Source: Anthopleura xanthogrammica
Lineage: Eukaryota > Cnidaria > Anthozoa > Actiniaria > Actiniidae
Direction: 5' to 3'
DNA: 64,000 nt
Assembly (NCBI GenBank): GCA_964019055.1
Contig: OZ025212.1
Span: 2,572,657-2,636,656 of the forward strand
The position numbers and the translations under genes were made by a program. Shown here piece by piece: positions 1 through 11,568 of the stretch (position 1 is its first letter; the number at the start of each line of letters is the position of its first letter). The notes under the pieces were generated by a model that was not told the origin of the DNA, searched no databases, and saw only the letters and a program-made list of their open reading frames with translations.

Positions 1-19
1 TACTTTTCAACCCGTTTCG

Positions 20-72
20 CAGCGATGTTGCAAGACGAGTTGAGTGATTTTGTTGCTCGTATTACCCTAGCT
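20..72. repeat. End fragment of the GCAACAA repeat family
   Basis: The segment ends with TTTTGTTGCTCGTATTACCC, the terminal motif of a repeat also seen near 8.3, 14.9, 37.6, 44.6 and 55.8 kb. Only one end is present here; the rest is degraded or lies outside the window. Confidence 0.5.
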
Positions 73-1426
73 TAAGTTAAATTTGCTGTATTTGGCCTAC
101 TATTTCATGGTTTATTGACGTTCTTGAGAAGTTTCGAGCGGCCGTAAAACGTAACATATTTTCAGAAAACCTTTCAGAAAACCTTTCAGAGAACCGGTAA
201 AAAAAGCTCCATAGAAGCTGCTCAATCTATAGCTAGTACTTAACTGAACCAAATCATACAAATGTTTGCTGATAGTAAATATAAATATGCTTTACTTTGC
301 CGGGGCTTGTCCAAAAGGATTACTTAATTACGAATGTATAAGTATTTAATTCAAAAGATTTTGGTTCGTGGACCGAAAACGTTTTTCATGCATGCATGGT
401 TTCTCGGTGAAAGTTATTTTCACTTGTAATAATCTTACCTGCAAAGCAGACTTGCAAAGCTGCCACAACGAGAAAAGAGTAAAGCTTCATGGTGTTTTAA
501 CCTCCAAGTTCAACGAAGTACGGCTTGAGAATGAATCAAAATTCTATGGGAAGCCCTTTATACTGCAGAACAAAACTGCGTGAAAATTTCAATTGCAAAT
601 TAACGCTTTATTTAGAACACGGACTCCGATTGGCCGTAAGGAATTGTTTGTAGCAACTTCAATTACAATAACAACAACAACAATAATTTATTGTACCCGA
701 AGGATTTCATTCTTACAAATATTTCATGCTTGAGTATTGCAAATATAAGGGTATTGATCAACACACATTTGGTTAAAAACAACTTACAACAAAATATTTG
801 GCTTCATTTGTACTGATGTCCTCTTCTCTTCAGTTTTGTCTGTTGTCTGAACCATACAAGAAAGCTAAGAAAGAAGGAAGGAAGTATAGGGGGAATTTTA
901 CATTTTTTTCTATCCACAGACATTGTTTAGCCTGGTTTCCACTAGCAACATAATATCGTAAATGAGTATATTTATATAAAACTTGCGCTCTACAAATTAA
1001 TTATTTATAATCATTAACAACCTAAATTGCAGAAAGTATAGTACTTCCCAAGCATAGGATTAACTTAACCAAACCATGGAAGATTATTTATCTTTGCTTG
1101 AATGAGTCTTTATAAATGTTTATGTATGTTACGTATGTTTCTTAAGTATTGCTAGTAAGGAGCAGCCATTAGAAAAGTTCGAGCGGGAGCTTTAGAACGT
1201 CAACAATTACAGTAATCAACTTGCCAGTAATCCAAGCAATTGTGTGTTGGTATTAATTAAGAGATGCACATAAAATGGCTTTTGTTTTAATTACAAAACA
1301 AATTACGTATGATTGACATCATTGACCAACAAAAATAGTAAGTTTAATCCTTGTAAAAAAAATGTAATTATAAATGTTGCTGCTTAAATAAAAGCCCTGT
1401 GGACCAGTTGAGTGAATTGAGTTTGT
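73..1426. other. AT-rich spacer, no gene recognised
   Basis: I see no ORF with protein-like composition, no splice-linked exons and no RNA gene here. A 71-codon open frame at 368-583 has no recognisable domain and no supporting exon. A short CAA-rich microsatellite lies near 660-685. Confidence 0.5.
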
Positions 1427-1600
1427 TTGATGTGTTGTTCTCTCCTTTGCTATGAGGGTTTTTTCAGACTTTTCTCCGGGTACTACGGTTTCCTTCCTCC
1501 GTAAAAATCAACATGAGTTGAGTGTTGTTTGCATAGAATATCGAATGTAGTAGTAGTGTGTTTGAGTGAAAAGTGTCCCCAATTAGTGCGAAAGCGCTAG
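1427..1600. repeat. SINE-body-like fragment
   Basis: Contains a stretch (TTTCTCCGGG...TTCCTTCCTCCGTAAAAATC) that resembles the body downstream of the tRNA-derived head at 17.52-17.70 kb, which also carries TCCTCCCTCCGTAAAAATC. The head is not visible here. The call rests on within-window similarity. Confidence 0.4.
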
Positions 1601-1726
1601 AACGACTAGACACTTAAATAAAGAGACTTATTTATTATCTATTCATCATATTAATGCTGCTGGTTCAAAAAAGGAAAATAAAAATGGATATATCCCACGT
1701 TGTTTTTCAAAATATGTTGGGTAATT

Positions 1727-1947
1727 TTACAGTGCGAATCGAAAAACCGTGGGCACCCAGAAATAAATTAGAAATCGTTTATTGTTCGTTGAACAATCAG
1801 AAACGACTCTCTAACTACAAGAAGTTTATCTAACTACAAATCAGTAGACATTCTTGTAGTTAGAGAGTTGTTTCAGACTGGTCAACGAACGATAAACGAT
1901 TTCTGAAGTATTTCTGGGTGCCCACGGTTTTTCGATTCGCACTGTAA
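1727..1947. mobile_element. Foldback/MITE-like element
   Basis: The left end TTACAGTGCGAATCGAAAAA is repeated in inverse orientation at the right end, and complementarity continues through the CCGTGGGCACCCAG block and into the centre (TCTCTAACTACAAGAA against TTCTTGTAGTTAGAGA). The result is a near-complete palindrome of about 220 bp with no coding capacity, consistent with a non-autonomous terminal-inverted-repeat element. Superfamily is unknown. Confidence 0.75.
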
Positions 1948-3195
1948 TCATCTTGACGAGTTACTAAAAAAAAGATGGCGGAAAATGTACGCGTGCTTCG
2001 TAAGAAATATAACGCAAAAACTAATAAGATAACGAAAGTAATTTTCACACAACATGTCACCTAACGCGTATGTATGTATGTGTTCAGAAATAGTCAGCGG
2101 TTTTGAAGAGCCACACCCACAACTTTTTAGAGGTCTAAAATTGGCCAAAAAACAATGAATAACTTCAAAGTGCTTTGTTATTTAAGAAGGATGGTCCACT
2201 TGGGATGTAAAAATATAGCGTTTTAGCTTTATTCTGCTATGAGCTCTGTTTGCTACTATTTTGGTCACCGTGGTGGGGAAGGCTGCATGGCGGAAGTTGA
2301 CCAAAATTTGACGTTGTATATTGATGATCATGGTAATGATAATGACATGACTTTTGTCGTGTATATTGTTTATTTGTGGCCCTTGTAGCAACCATTTGCA
2401 TCCTTGCTGCACTCGGGCTCAAATTATACAACTGGGGCCCACAGGGAGCCCAATTTAGGTAAAAGTAAAATTTTGAAATTAATTTTAAGAACGTTGTTAG
2501 CGCGTATTTAATAGTTGATCAATACAGGAGGAAAAGGCCGTGAGAAACGTATCCATATAAGGAGAATGACGGAACGTTCTAATTGGTCCTTACGTAGGCT
2601 GCTCGCGCATGTACTATTGTGACGTCAGTGATGACGTAGAATTATTGGCCATATAAAGTCATTGAGTTCGTTTTTTCAGGTCATTTAGTTGAGTGATTCG
2701 ATTTCTTGAACTGTGCTTCTTTTTCTGGTTGAACAATATTTTACCCGGTTCGTTCGGAAACTATTTGCATGAAAAACAAGAAAATTGAGTGACGGTTACG
2801 TCATATAAATATGATAACAACATATAATTTATGACGTGCCCGTCACTTAGTTTCTCCAAAACAACCTGTCATATGAAAAAAAATGAGCCTGCAAGAAACC
2901 GACGTCCAGCAGATAAAAGGTAGCCTGTGTGCAGCCCGATTTTAACTCTGCTTAACCAGAGTTAAGTTCTGGATGCACGCAGGCTAAAAAAAGGTTGTGA
3001 AGTAAACAGTTCGACTTATATAATTCGAAGAAGCGCCTAAAAACTCTATTGATCATAACTAACCAGCCGATCCATCAAAGAAAAGACAACCAAAAGGTAA
3101 AACTGATGAAAAAAATGATTTACAGTTAAAATTTTTCTAACAATTTATAATTATTTTCTATTCTATCAAGTAGGTTTATAAGATTTGTGTCATTT
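1948..3195. other. Spacer without a recognised gene
   Basis: No supported exon. It contains an imperfect hairpin at 2921-2986 (TAGCCTGTGTGCA against TGCACGCAGGCTA, with an inner TTAACTCTG/CAGAGTTAA pair). Several 60-76-codon open frames on the minus strand look random. Confidence 0.5.
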
Positions 3196-3845
3196 TAGAC
3201 TATGGTGTGGTGTGATATAGTGTGGTGGTGTTTTATGATATGTTGTGGTGTGGTGTGGTGTGGTGTGGTGTGATGTGTGGTGTTTTATGATATGCTGTGG
3301 TGTCAGAATGGAGTACTGTATTTAATTTGAATGTGTTTTGCCTTGGTGCCTTGATATGGTGTGGTGTGGTGTGGTGTGGTGCGCTGTAGTGTGGCGTGGT
3401 TTGTTTTGGTATAATGGGTCTATAGTGTGGTGTAGTGTGGTGTAGTGTGGTGCAGTGTGGTGTGGTGTGGTGTGTGGTGCGCTGTAGTGTGGCGTGGTTT
3501 GTTTTGGTATAATGGGTCTATAGTGTGGTGTGGTGTGGTGTAGTGTGGTGTGGTGTGTGGTGCGCTGTAGTGTGGCGTGGTTTGTTTTGGTATAATGGGT
3601 CTATAGTGTGGTGTGGTGTGGTGTAGTGTGGTGTGGTGTGTGGTGCGCTGTAGTGTGGCGTGGTTTGTTTTGGTATAATGGGTCTATAGTGTGGTGTAGT
3701 TTGGTCTAGTGTGGTATGGTGTGGGGCATGTGATCGATTTGGTATGGTGTAATGAGGAGTGATCTGGTGTGATGAGGAGTGATCTGGTGTGATTTGTTGT
3801 GGTGTGATGTGTATGGTATGATATGAGGTGTGGTGTGGTTCGTAC
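3196..3845. repeat. GTGTGGT-type satellite with higher-order units
   Basis: Dominated by GTGTG/GTGTA pentamers. Superimposed is a longer unit beginning GCGCTGTAGTGTGGCGTGG and passing through GGTATAATGGGTCTATAGTG; it starts at about 3381, 3479, 3562 and 3645, spacings of 98, 83 and 83 bp. The 124-codon minus-strand frame across it (His/Thr/Pro repeats) is a by-product of the repeat, not a gene. Confidence 0.9.
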
Positions 3846-4713
3846 GTGTTTAGGTCAGGTGTCTTATAATAGTTTTCCTTATTTCTAAACAAAAACTATG
3901 ACGATTGAAAGAATGCGCATTCTCGGTTCATACGTACCGCTGTCCATAATCCTTCAGTTGATAAAGGCACCACAGACAGACGCTTTCAGTAATCATTCCT
4001 TTATTCGTTCCTTTCTGTCTTTCAATCTTTCTTCCTTCTCTCTTTTCTAAACTCGCAGCTTCCTCTTTTAAAATCGTGTTTAAAAAATTTGGCCTTGGGT
4101 TCAAGATATGAAAACAAAATATTTCTAATTTTAATTACCTTGTTTGCATTGAGCTATGAAAAAAAAATTCCAGAAAGAAAGTTGTTATGCATGTTCGCAT
4201 AAACTATTTTTAAGATGTCGGGGAATCTATGGATTGTGACAGTTTGTAAGCCATTTCAGCCTCTAGCAAAATGTTATTTACATATGATCTAACGGTCAAG
4301 ACGTGGTTATGTTTGCATGCCAAATCAACCAATAAGGTCTTCTTCGTGTGACAGGACATTAAGTGAAGTGTGCAAACAACCAGTGCCTCGCATGTCAAAT
4401 CATGATCGCCTCACACTCATTTGTTATTCACTGCTTCGTCTTGTGTTGAAATCCGCTGTCGCCATAGCAATCTAATAAAGTATTTCAGACCAGAAACTTG
4501 TATTTTAAGACGCACGCTCTGCAGGTGAATGAGAAACTATACGAGAGCTAAAGTATTCAATCATTTGGTTTGTAAGGTTCAATAGTTTTGATTTGATTTC
4601 CTGAGCAGTCATGTCTGCCCAGACTTGCATCTGATGAAGAAACATCAGAGATTTTCGACAGTTCACGTTTGAATAGCATGTTACAATTCCCCTCGAACAA
4701 CAGAAGAAAGAAC
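3846..4713. other. Spacer upstream of the CFAP97-domain gene
   Basis: No gene recognised. Includes pyrimidine-rich DNA near 4000-4050. Two overlapping minus-strand frames at 4505-4820 lie opposite exon 1 of the neighbouring gene and lack any recognisable motif. Confidence 0.4.
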
Positions 4714-7700
4714 ATGGCAACTTCAATTGTTCCTGCAAATGATATTTTGGACAAGAAATGGCAGAAGATGACATACGAAAAGCATCGGAAAAGAGTAAGT
4801 TTGTACGTCGATATTTTCACTTATGTTTCGTGACATCGGTTTTAGATTACAGACAAAATTTAGGTTTGTTATCTTCGAGAAAAACTTTAACTAGCCCTAT
4901 TAATAAAATCGTAAAATGCCTACAGTTAAACTTACTTAAAAATGAAATTAAGATTTCGCTTGGTGATCCTTAACTTTGCACGCCTGATTTGAAATAATCC
5001 TTATTCTAGATTACCTAAGATTATGCATTATTTAGGTGACTTAACTCTGGAACAAATACTTTTTGTTTTTGTTATTTCAGGATAAACATAACTGAAGATT
5101 ATTGAAGTAATTTTGTAATGATCAATATAATTTAGAAAGTTTTGTGTAATGCCTGTTTTTGTATTTATTGTCCAAAAAGTACCAAAAATATACTGACAAT
5201 TTATTACATTAGCCTAACATAATTAATAACTAAAAAACTAGATTTTACACATTCAATATTTTTTCGACTACAACACAGTTTTTACTCCAGTAGGATTTGA
5301 AACTTGTGACTGAAATGCAGCACTCAAGAGCTGAAATTTAAAAGCGCGCGAAAATATTTAGACGTGGAAAAAATATGAAAACATACTTCATTTTGTTCAG
5401 AAATTAAGTCGTTTTGTAGACAAGCCAAACCGCGGAAAGAATTCAATGAGTCTAATTTACAGGCGGCTTCCAAAGGATTTTTTAGTAACTGGCATTTATA
5501 ACGGAGTTTCTGAGTTTTGCGTTTTGGATATTATTCAACAGAGTTGTTTAAATTCAACTTTATTTAATGCACTAGTCAGTTGTTTCCACCACCCCCCCAC
5601 CCCCGGGACATAGTGGGGGAATTAGCAAATGAGGCATGGCAATCTAAGACAAATCCTCCAGTACCCAGGGCAGAAATAAAATGCAAATCCCCCACCCCCA
5701 GAGGTCACAATAATGATTATTTTTGGTTATTAATTTGCTATCACTCATTCATTTCAGAAGTTGAGAAATTAGGAGAGAGACAGAAAAGAACTAGACATTA
5801 GCTTTGAACATCAGCTTTAATTTTGTCAAACATATTAGACTTGAGAGCACAATGGACAAAAAATCTTAGCAGATTCTGCAAAAATCAATAAAAAAACATC
5901 GCATTCAATTCGAAGTAAAGAATCTAATACAAAATATCCAATCAAAATGAAGAATAATACATTTAAATAACAAAAAACATGCAAATATATCATTACCTTG
6001 TGGCCCTCGTGGTCATCCACGTTGTCCGCCATCTTGAAAGCAGAAACTAGGTTCCAGGCTCCCATCTTCAATTTCCCGTGGGGTACGGGGAAGGTGATTG
6101 GTATTATCCAAAAAATCCCCCGGGGGGTAGAGAACGGAATTTGCTCAAAGCTACGGTAATTCTCCGTGTATTGCCCGACAAAATCCCCACATACCGCGGG
6201 GGTGGGGGGGTGGTGGAAACAACTGACTAGTGCATAACTCGATGCGCTAAGATATATTTTAACCTTAAACGAAGCATTTTTAAGACCTTCTTGAAGTCAA
6301 CCTTCGCCACTATTCATTATTACTAATTATGAAAGCATAAAAATAATTGAGTGTTCTAAAACATAGGTGATAGTATTGTATAGTATTCAGCATCGGTGTT
6401 TTGGTTAATTAGCACTTTGAATTCACTTCGAGGAAGGAAAATTATTTTGTGGTTTTGCCGCGCCATTTTGTGTAAATGCATGAGACAAGTTTACTTGAAG
6501 TACAATACAATCTGGAGACATTTAGGGTGCTTTTTCTCTGATTAAATTAAAAAAGCCTGTAACTGAACTAAAATTCCTAAGTAACTTTATTAAGGAGCTT
6601 TAAAAATTAGGAAAAACAATCGAGGCACGGGCGGCCATTGTTGTCGAGAAATAAAAGTATTTTTCTCTTTCCTAGGTTCATTCCTTTTAGAGATAGTTTT
6701 GAGAGTTACCGCGTTTATTAACTTCATTATCCTTTAATCTTTTTTAGTTAGATCAAATCAAAGGCACAGTACGAGACCAGAACAGATTGAACTTCAACTA
6801 CGAGGAAGTTCAGCTACAGATGAAACTACGACGAGCCATAGTAAGTCACTCAACTTGCTTGAAAGATTGTCAGTTTTTCACTAAGAGAAATGCCATGCAA
6901 TCGGCGAAGGCTTGAAGACCTTAGACTTTAGTTAATATAGGTCCAAGCAGAAGCTTGTGAGCGACAAAAAACCTTAGGAGTCTTAAAGTCTTAGGACTCT
7001 TAGGGACAGTAAAATTTGCGAATACAATTTTTTTCCTTCCATCATCCAGGAAGTGCATGATTGCTCCATCGCCCGAGAGCCAGCGGCTCACAACTAAAGC
7101 AAAGCATTCCACCCCAGATTTAATTGTACAATAGTCTAGGAGCTGATTTTTGAAGAGGAAAGAAAAAAACAAAGAACCAGGGAATGGAAAAACTCTCAAA
7201 ATTACACAAAAAGGACTGAACTCTCTCGCAACCCTACTCAATGGATACTTGCGAGGTTTTTTCAGTATTGCACGCCTCGCAGAAGTTCTTTTTACCACGT
7301 TTCAATATCCGTGATTTTTTTATTCTGCACTTCCTTCTCTTTCTAGATAAATCAAAGTAGTACGACGTTCCATTCACTTATCCATTCGAATATCCGACGT
7401 AACACTTAATCTTCAAGCATCATAAATCAACTCAAAAACTAAAGACTTCAGAAAAACCTTCAATCGTTTGATTTTTTGTTGTCGACAGGCGGAAGAAAGA
7501 CGCCAGGCACTGATTGACAGAGAGAATCGAAAGCTTTTAGAAAGACTTGTACAGATCACTACCACACAAAGATCTTATTTCCCTGATGCAGGCTTGCCTA
7601 ACAATAAGGTATGTTCAGGACTCAAGTACACTTATTTTATCGATCGAACCCTGAAAAAGTCGAATCGAACCCGAGGCCAAAGAAGTGAGACTGAGATATC

Positions 7701-7937
7701 GACCTGTTTGCCTCTGATTGGTCGAGCGATCAACTGTGGTATAAACTCGTATATACCAACGGCAATCAACCAATCAGAAAGCGGAATCCCATGTAAATTA
7801 TACAAGATATCTCAATGTATTTTTGATTCTAGAAATCAAAGAAGAACAAGAAACACAAAGAGAAGCAAAAGAATAAGAAACCTGCCGAGTCCCAGGTTGT
7901 GTCGTTGCCTCCAATCAACACACAAGGAACCAAATAA
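4714..7937 (+). CDS. CFAP97-domain protein (CFAP97D1/D2-like), four exons
   Basis: Exons 4714-4794, 6748-6840, 7489-7608 and 7833-7937 join in phase 0 at all three GT-AG introns and encode 132 residues. Exon 1 reads KKWQKMTYEKHRKR, matching the W...YxxHRK start of the CFAP97 domain; exon 3 has ALIDRENRKLLERL, the conserved ...ENxxLLxRL helix. The last exon is very Lys-rich (KSKKNKKHKEKQ). Members of this family are ciliary or flagellar axoneme proteins, so a role in motile cilia is inferred. The ATG at 4714 was chosen because an overlapping frame from 4758 breaks the family match at the splice. An AATAAA lies just after the stop, near 7946. Intron 1 holds a transposon-like element at 5568-6234. 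Confidence 0.8.
5568..6234 (-). mobile_element. PIF/Harbinger-like non-autonomous DNA element
   Basis: The left end TGCACTAGTCAGTTGTTTCC is matched by its inverse complement at the right end, with TIRs of about 40 bp extending into C-rich sequence. The 3-bp TAA flanks both ends (5565-5567 and 6235-6237), the target duplication typical of PIF/Harbinger. No transposase is encoded. On the minus strand an ATG near 6062, and a second ATG opening MADNVDDHEGHK, run into a GTAATG donor near 5996, resembling a first coding exon. It sits inside intron 1 of the CFAP97-domain gene. Confidence 0.7.
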
Positions 7938-8298
7938 TGTAGAATAATAAATAGAGATTATGATGAAGAGATTTTTACTATAATATCCATGAAATAACGC
8001 TAAGGCTGTGATACACTGGGCTTGGTTCCTTGTGACCTGTTTAGTTGCACAGGCGTTGAAGCTGCAACTCTTAGAGACACGGTGCAACTGTTGCGCACAA
8101 TATCTATACAAGATATTCTTGTGAATTTGTAATTTCTGATGCAATTCTTAGTAAAGAATTGTAATTTTCTAGCTTTTTACTTACACTTTAATACTTACAA
8201 TTTAACGTTTATTCAAAAAGAAGTAGATGGGAGAAAGCATGTAGCATTATAAGATTGTGAAAAAAAAATTAATATACTAGAAAAAATCTATATATTAA

Positions 8299-8582
8299 GG
8301 TGCTGTAATACGGGCAACAAATTTGTGCAACTTGTCGTGCAACATTGTTGCTTTGCAAGTTGCAGAGCGAATGTTGCTCGTGTTTTACCACCTCGCACAA
8401 CAACAAAATTTTGTTGCACAACAACTTTGTTGCAGGAGTAGAATCTCTTCTTACACTCTCTGCAAAAACGAAACTAATTTTTACATTAGGGGAGGTAATA
8501 CAAGCAACATTCGCTCTGGAATTTGCAATGCAACAATGTTGTGTGAGAAGTAGCACGGTTTTGTTGCTGGTATTGTTGCACA
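8299..8582. repeat. GCAACAA palindromic repeat, near-full copy
   Basis: Starts GGTGCTGTAATACGGGCAAC and ends with the degenerate inverse TTTTGTTGCTGGTATTGTTG. The interior is packed with alternating GCAAC and GTTGC blocks, so much of it can fold on itself. Other copies lie near 14.8, 37.6, 44.6 and 55.8 kb. Open frames on both strands are by-products. It is probably a terminal-inverted-repeat MITE family; no transposase is present. Confidence 0.75.
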
Positions 8583-8940
8583 CTTTTCAACTAGGAACAC
8601 TGTGACTTTTATTTGATTGTATTTTTTATTATGCATGTTCTTTATAAATATATGATTCAACTTTAAGCTGAGTCACAAAGCATTAAAAAAAGTCTTGTGA
8701 TGATGTACTTGAGACGTATTTTGCACTTATTTATTTACAAACAAAAAATATGTATACTGATAGGGAAATAAAAAAGCAAAGTTTTAGTGTATTTGATGAC
8801 ATTATAGTACTCATTCCCAGATGAGGATAATCTGGGTACTATTACCTTTAGTATTACATAACTTCTTAGGAAAAGTCTTTTTTTCCCCCAAAGGGTGTGA
8901 ATATTGAGGAATATACTTTTTGGGCTTGGGTGTAATGTTT

Positions 8941-9076
8941 CCTATTTCAGACCACGTGTTATTCCTTAGAGTATCATTTCTTTGTTTAATGGTTGTGCAA
9001 GAGAAGACAGATGAATATGGGTACAACTCAAACAAAGAATCTTATTCTCAAAAGAATGACACATGGTCTGAAATGG
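8941..9076. repeat. Short foldback element
   Basis: CCTATTTCAGACCACGTG at the left is complemented by CATGGTCTGAAATGG at the right, and the arms continue (TTCTTTGTTTAA against CAAACAAAGAA). It lies in the spacer between the convergent CFAP97-domain and RPB9 genes. Confidence 0.65.
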
Positions 9077-9264
9077 AAAAACTTATGTCTAAAGTAAAAA
9101 GGTCTATTCTTTGTAATAAAACATAGATACCCTCCTCATGTTTTCAGCTGGAATTTCAAGACCCTCCTTAAAAATATAATGAACTCAAGATAAGGGTGAA
9201 GCTACCTTGGTGCTTAAAACAGAGGTATGACCATCAAAAAAATTGGAATTTTTCTGATTGACTT

Positions 9265-11568
9265 CTAGTCAGTCCATTTGAAACCACAATCTGGTGACGT
9301 GCAGACGTAGTACAGGATCATTTGCTGGAGATGAAAAGAAACATAATTTCTATTAAAATATATATAAAAAGTGATGTGTTATCATTTGAAGTTGCTCGCT
9401 GGAATCATCACCATATCATTAGTATCACCTTCTATCATCATCACCATTAATCAATGTCTTCTATTTATCAGTCATCATCAATCATTATCAGCACCATCAT
9501 CGTCATCGTCATTGTAATTATCATCAACACCACCACAACGAGCATCAGTACCATTATCACTTGGGAACCTAGAATTTACTGTTGAGCCAAATCTTCTCTG
9601 TGCAAACATCATAAATTATTGCACATCTATATTCATTTTTACTTAGACCTATATGAATATATTTATTTTTATCATCTTCATCATTTTATTTAGCAAAACT
9701 CTAACTTACATCTGCTTTTCTTGACTGTGACTGGAAAAATACTGACTCTCTGTTGCCACATCTACATCAAACAAAACAAGATGGCACATACAGTAAGAAG
9801 GGGTGGTGAATAGCAAATCTCAAAATCTAGAATATTGCAAAAATTTCCTTGAACTATCAAGTTTAGCACTCTCTCATTTTGATGCACCATGTGTGGGATT
9901 ATTTAAAACCTACCTTCTACATTCATGATCATCTGTTCTTGGGAGAGTTGGATCAGCTACGACATCTCCAACTATTTGTGTCATTTCACTGAAACAACAA
10001 GGAGAATTTACACAGGATTAACTACATTTGCTACTAAAATACACACCGTAATTATTATGGGCCTTTTTCATGTGGCAGCCATTTTGACTGAAACAATGTA
10101 TTTTTAGCCTCACATTCAAGTACTTCAGGATGAGGTTATGCAGGGTTATGAGAGCCACAGATTTGTTAGCCACTGGCTATTTTAGTGCTACCCTCGTAAA
10201 AAAACACAAGGATATAAACAAAGGTTTTTATTCTCGTGGGAATAAACATGGCGCTGTCTGGATGAGAATGTAGCAATTTAATTGACCCCTTGGTCCCTAT
10301 TTGTAACACACTTACTTGACTTCATGAGTAATCTTGTTGACATAAATACAGCTGTTATCTGATTCTTGTTGGTAGTCACAGTTACGACACTAAAATAAAG
10401 CAAGTGTATAGAAATATATGAATGCATTTAATGTGGTCATGCTTTTGCGTGTTGTGCTGTATGAGTAAAAATGCCCCTGAAACAAAACATTAAAGGCATT
10501 GCGGTTAAGGTACATTTTCAAACGGCAATGCCTTCCCTTTGGCATATTGGAATATTCCATGTTATGCCCTCAAAACTTGAATAACACTCCTTCATGTGAC
10601 ACACGTCCAATCTACACAGTCCAATACAATTACTGCATAGTCAAATATCATATTTAGAAAATATGATCGAAGATGAGAAGCTAGGAAGATAGAAATGATA
10701 GGAAAGTTATTCAGAAGACACTAGCTTGTGCAGAAAAAATCCACCTGACAGGAATTGAACCTGTGACCTTCCAGATATCAGTCGGATGCTTTGCCACTAA
10801 GCTACAGGGAAATTCATGTTGTTATGGTCACTTTACTGGGTTGATATTATCTGTTATTTCTATATATTATGTTCTGAACTGAACGTGGACAGCTCGAGCC
10901 TGGCAGTATGCAGGCTGTCTGTCGATTATTAACCCAGTGAAGCGACCATAACCACATGAGTCTCCCTTTAGCTTAGTGGTAGAGCATCTGACAAGTATCC
11001 GGAAGGTCACGGGTTCTATTCCTGTCAGGTGGACTTGGATTTTTTTCCAACCCCCTGCACAGGTAAAGCTAACTGTGTCTTCTGAATAACTTTTCTATCA
11101 TTATGGAAAATATGCCATGCATTATTGCTGGTAGGTCTATACTTACAGCATAAAGTAATATCTTATTTTCTTTATCTTCTTTTGGGTACAACATATTATT
11201 ACTGAAATCAAGAGAAAGTTAATTAATCGCTTTGAAAATACGAACTTTAAACAAACCAAGCTTGTTTCTCTCTGAGATCACTCTGTCTCGTCAGCAATTT
11301 TGTTAAAATTCGCATAAAATTGCTTTAGTTTTCATGGATGTACTCAAAGTCACCAATCATAATAATTTGTAAAGCTACTTTCAAGTAATTGATCTAAAGT
11401 TTTTAGCAAGTATTCTTGAGGAAAGGTTTCATAATCGCTTTTTTTTCGAGGGTTCCAAGGACGCCATGTTGTTTTTTTCGACACTCACCATTCTTGACAA
11501 AACTTGATTCCAACGAAGCCAGGTCCTTGATCCGAAGCCATACCTGACGTACTTCCTCTGTGACTCAT
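9265..11568 (-). CDS. POLR2I: DNA-directed RNA polymerase II subunit RPB9
   Basis: Six minus-strand exons: 11489-11568, 11147-11201, 10316-10389, 9914-9988, 9710-9761 and 9265-9324, joined by GT-AG introns in consistent phase, give 131 residues (human RPB9 is 125). Two zinc ribbons are visible: Cys24/27/46/49 (FCQEC...ACRNC) and Cys93/96/120/125 (ECRRCG...YVCTSPDC), plus the signature CIYVNKITHEV and the TFIIS-like VFFQSQSRKAD. RPB9 sits on the lobe/jaw of Pol II and acts in start-site selection, elongation and fidelity. Met1 was chosen as the first ATG in the open frame; Met10 is an alternative. Intron 2 contains two inverted tRNA-like SINEs. Confidence 0.95.
10694..11102. repeat. Head-to-head pair of tRNA-derived SINEs forming a long palindrome
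   Basis: A tRNA-like segment on the minus strand (10741-10810) faces one on the plus strand (10963-11033). Both have A-box-like TAGCTTAGTGG and B-box-like GGTTCAATTCC/GGTTCTATTCC. The minus copy shows a seven-base anticodon loop CTGATAT (anticodon GAT, Ile-like), but the acceptor ends do not pair, so these are not functional tRNAs. Flanks pair too: ATGATAGGAAAGTTATTCAG on the left and its near complement on the right. The whole lies in RPB9 intron 2. Confidence 0.8.

Noticed and set aside
3518..3892. 124-codon minus-strand ORF rich in His, Thr and Pro
   Set aside because: It translates the GTGTGGT satellite; no non-repetitive coding segment or splice partner.
10741..11033. Two tRNA genes
   Set aside because: A- and B-box motifs are present but acceptor stems do not pair and the surrounding sequence is repeated, so these are SINE heads, not functional tRNAs.
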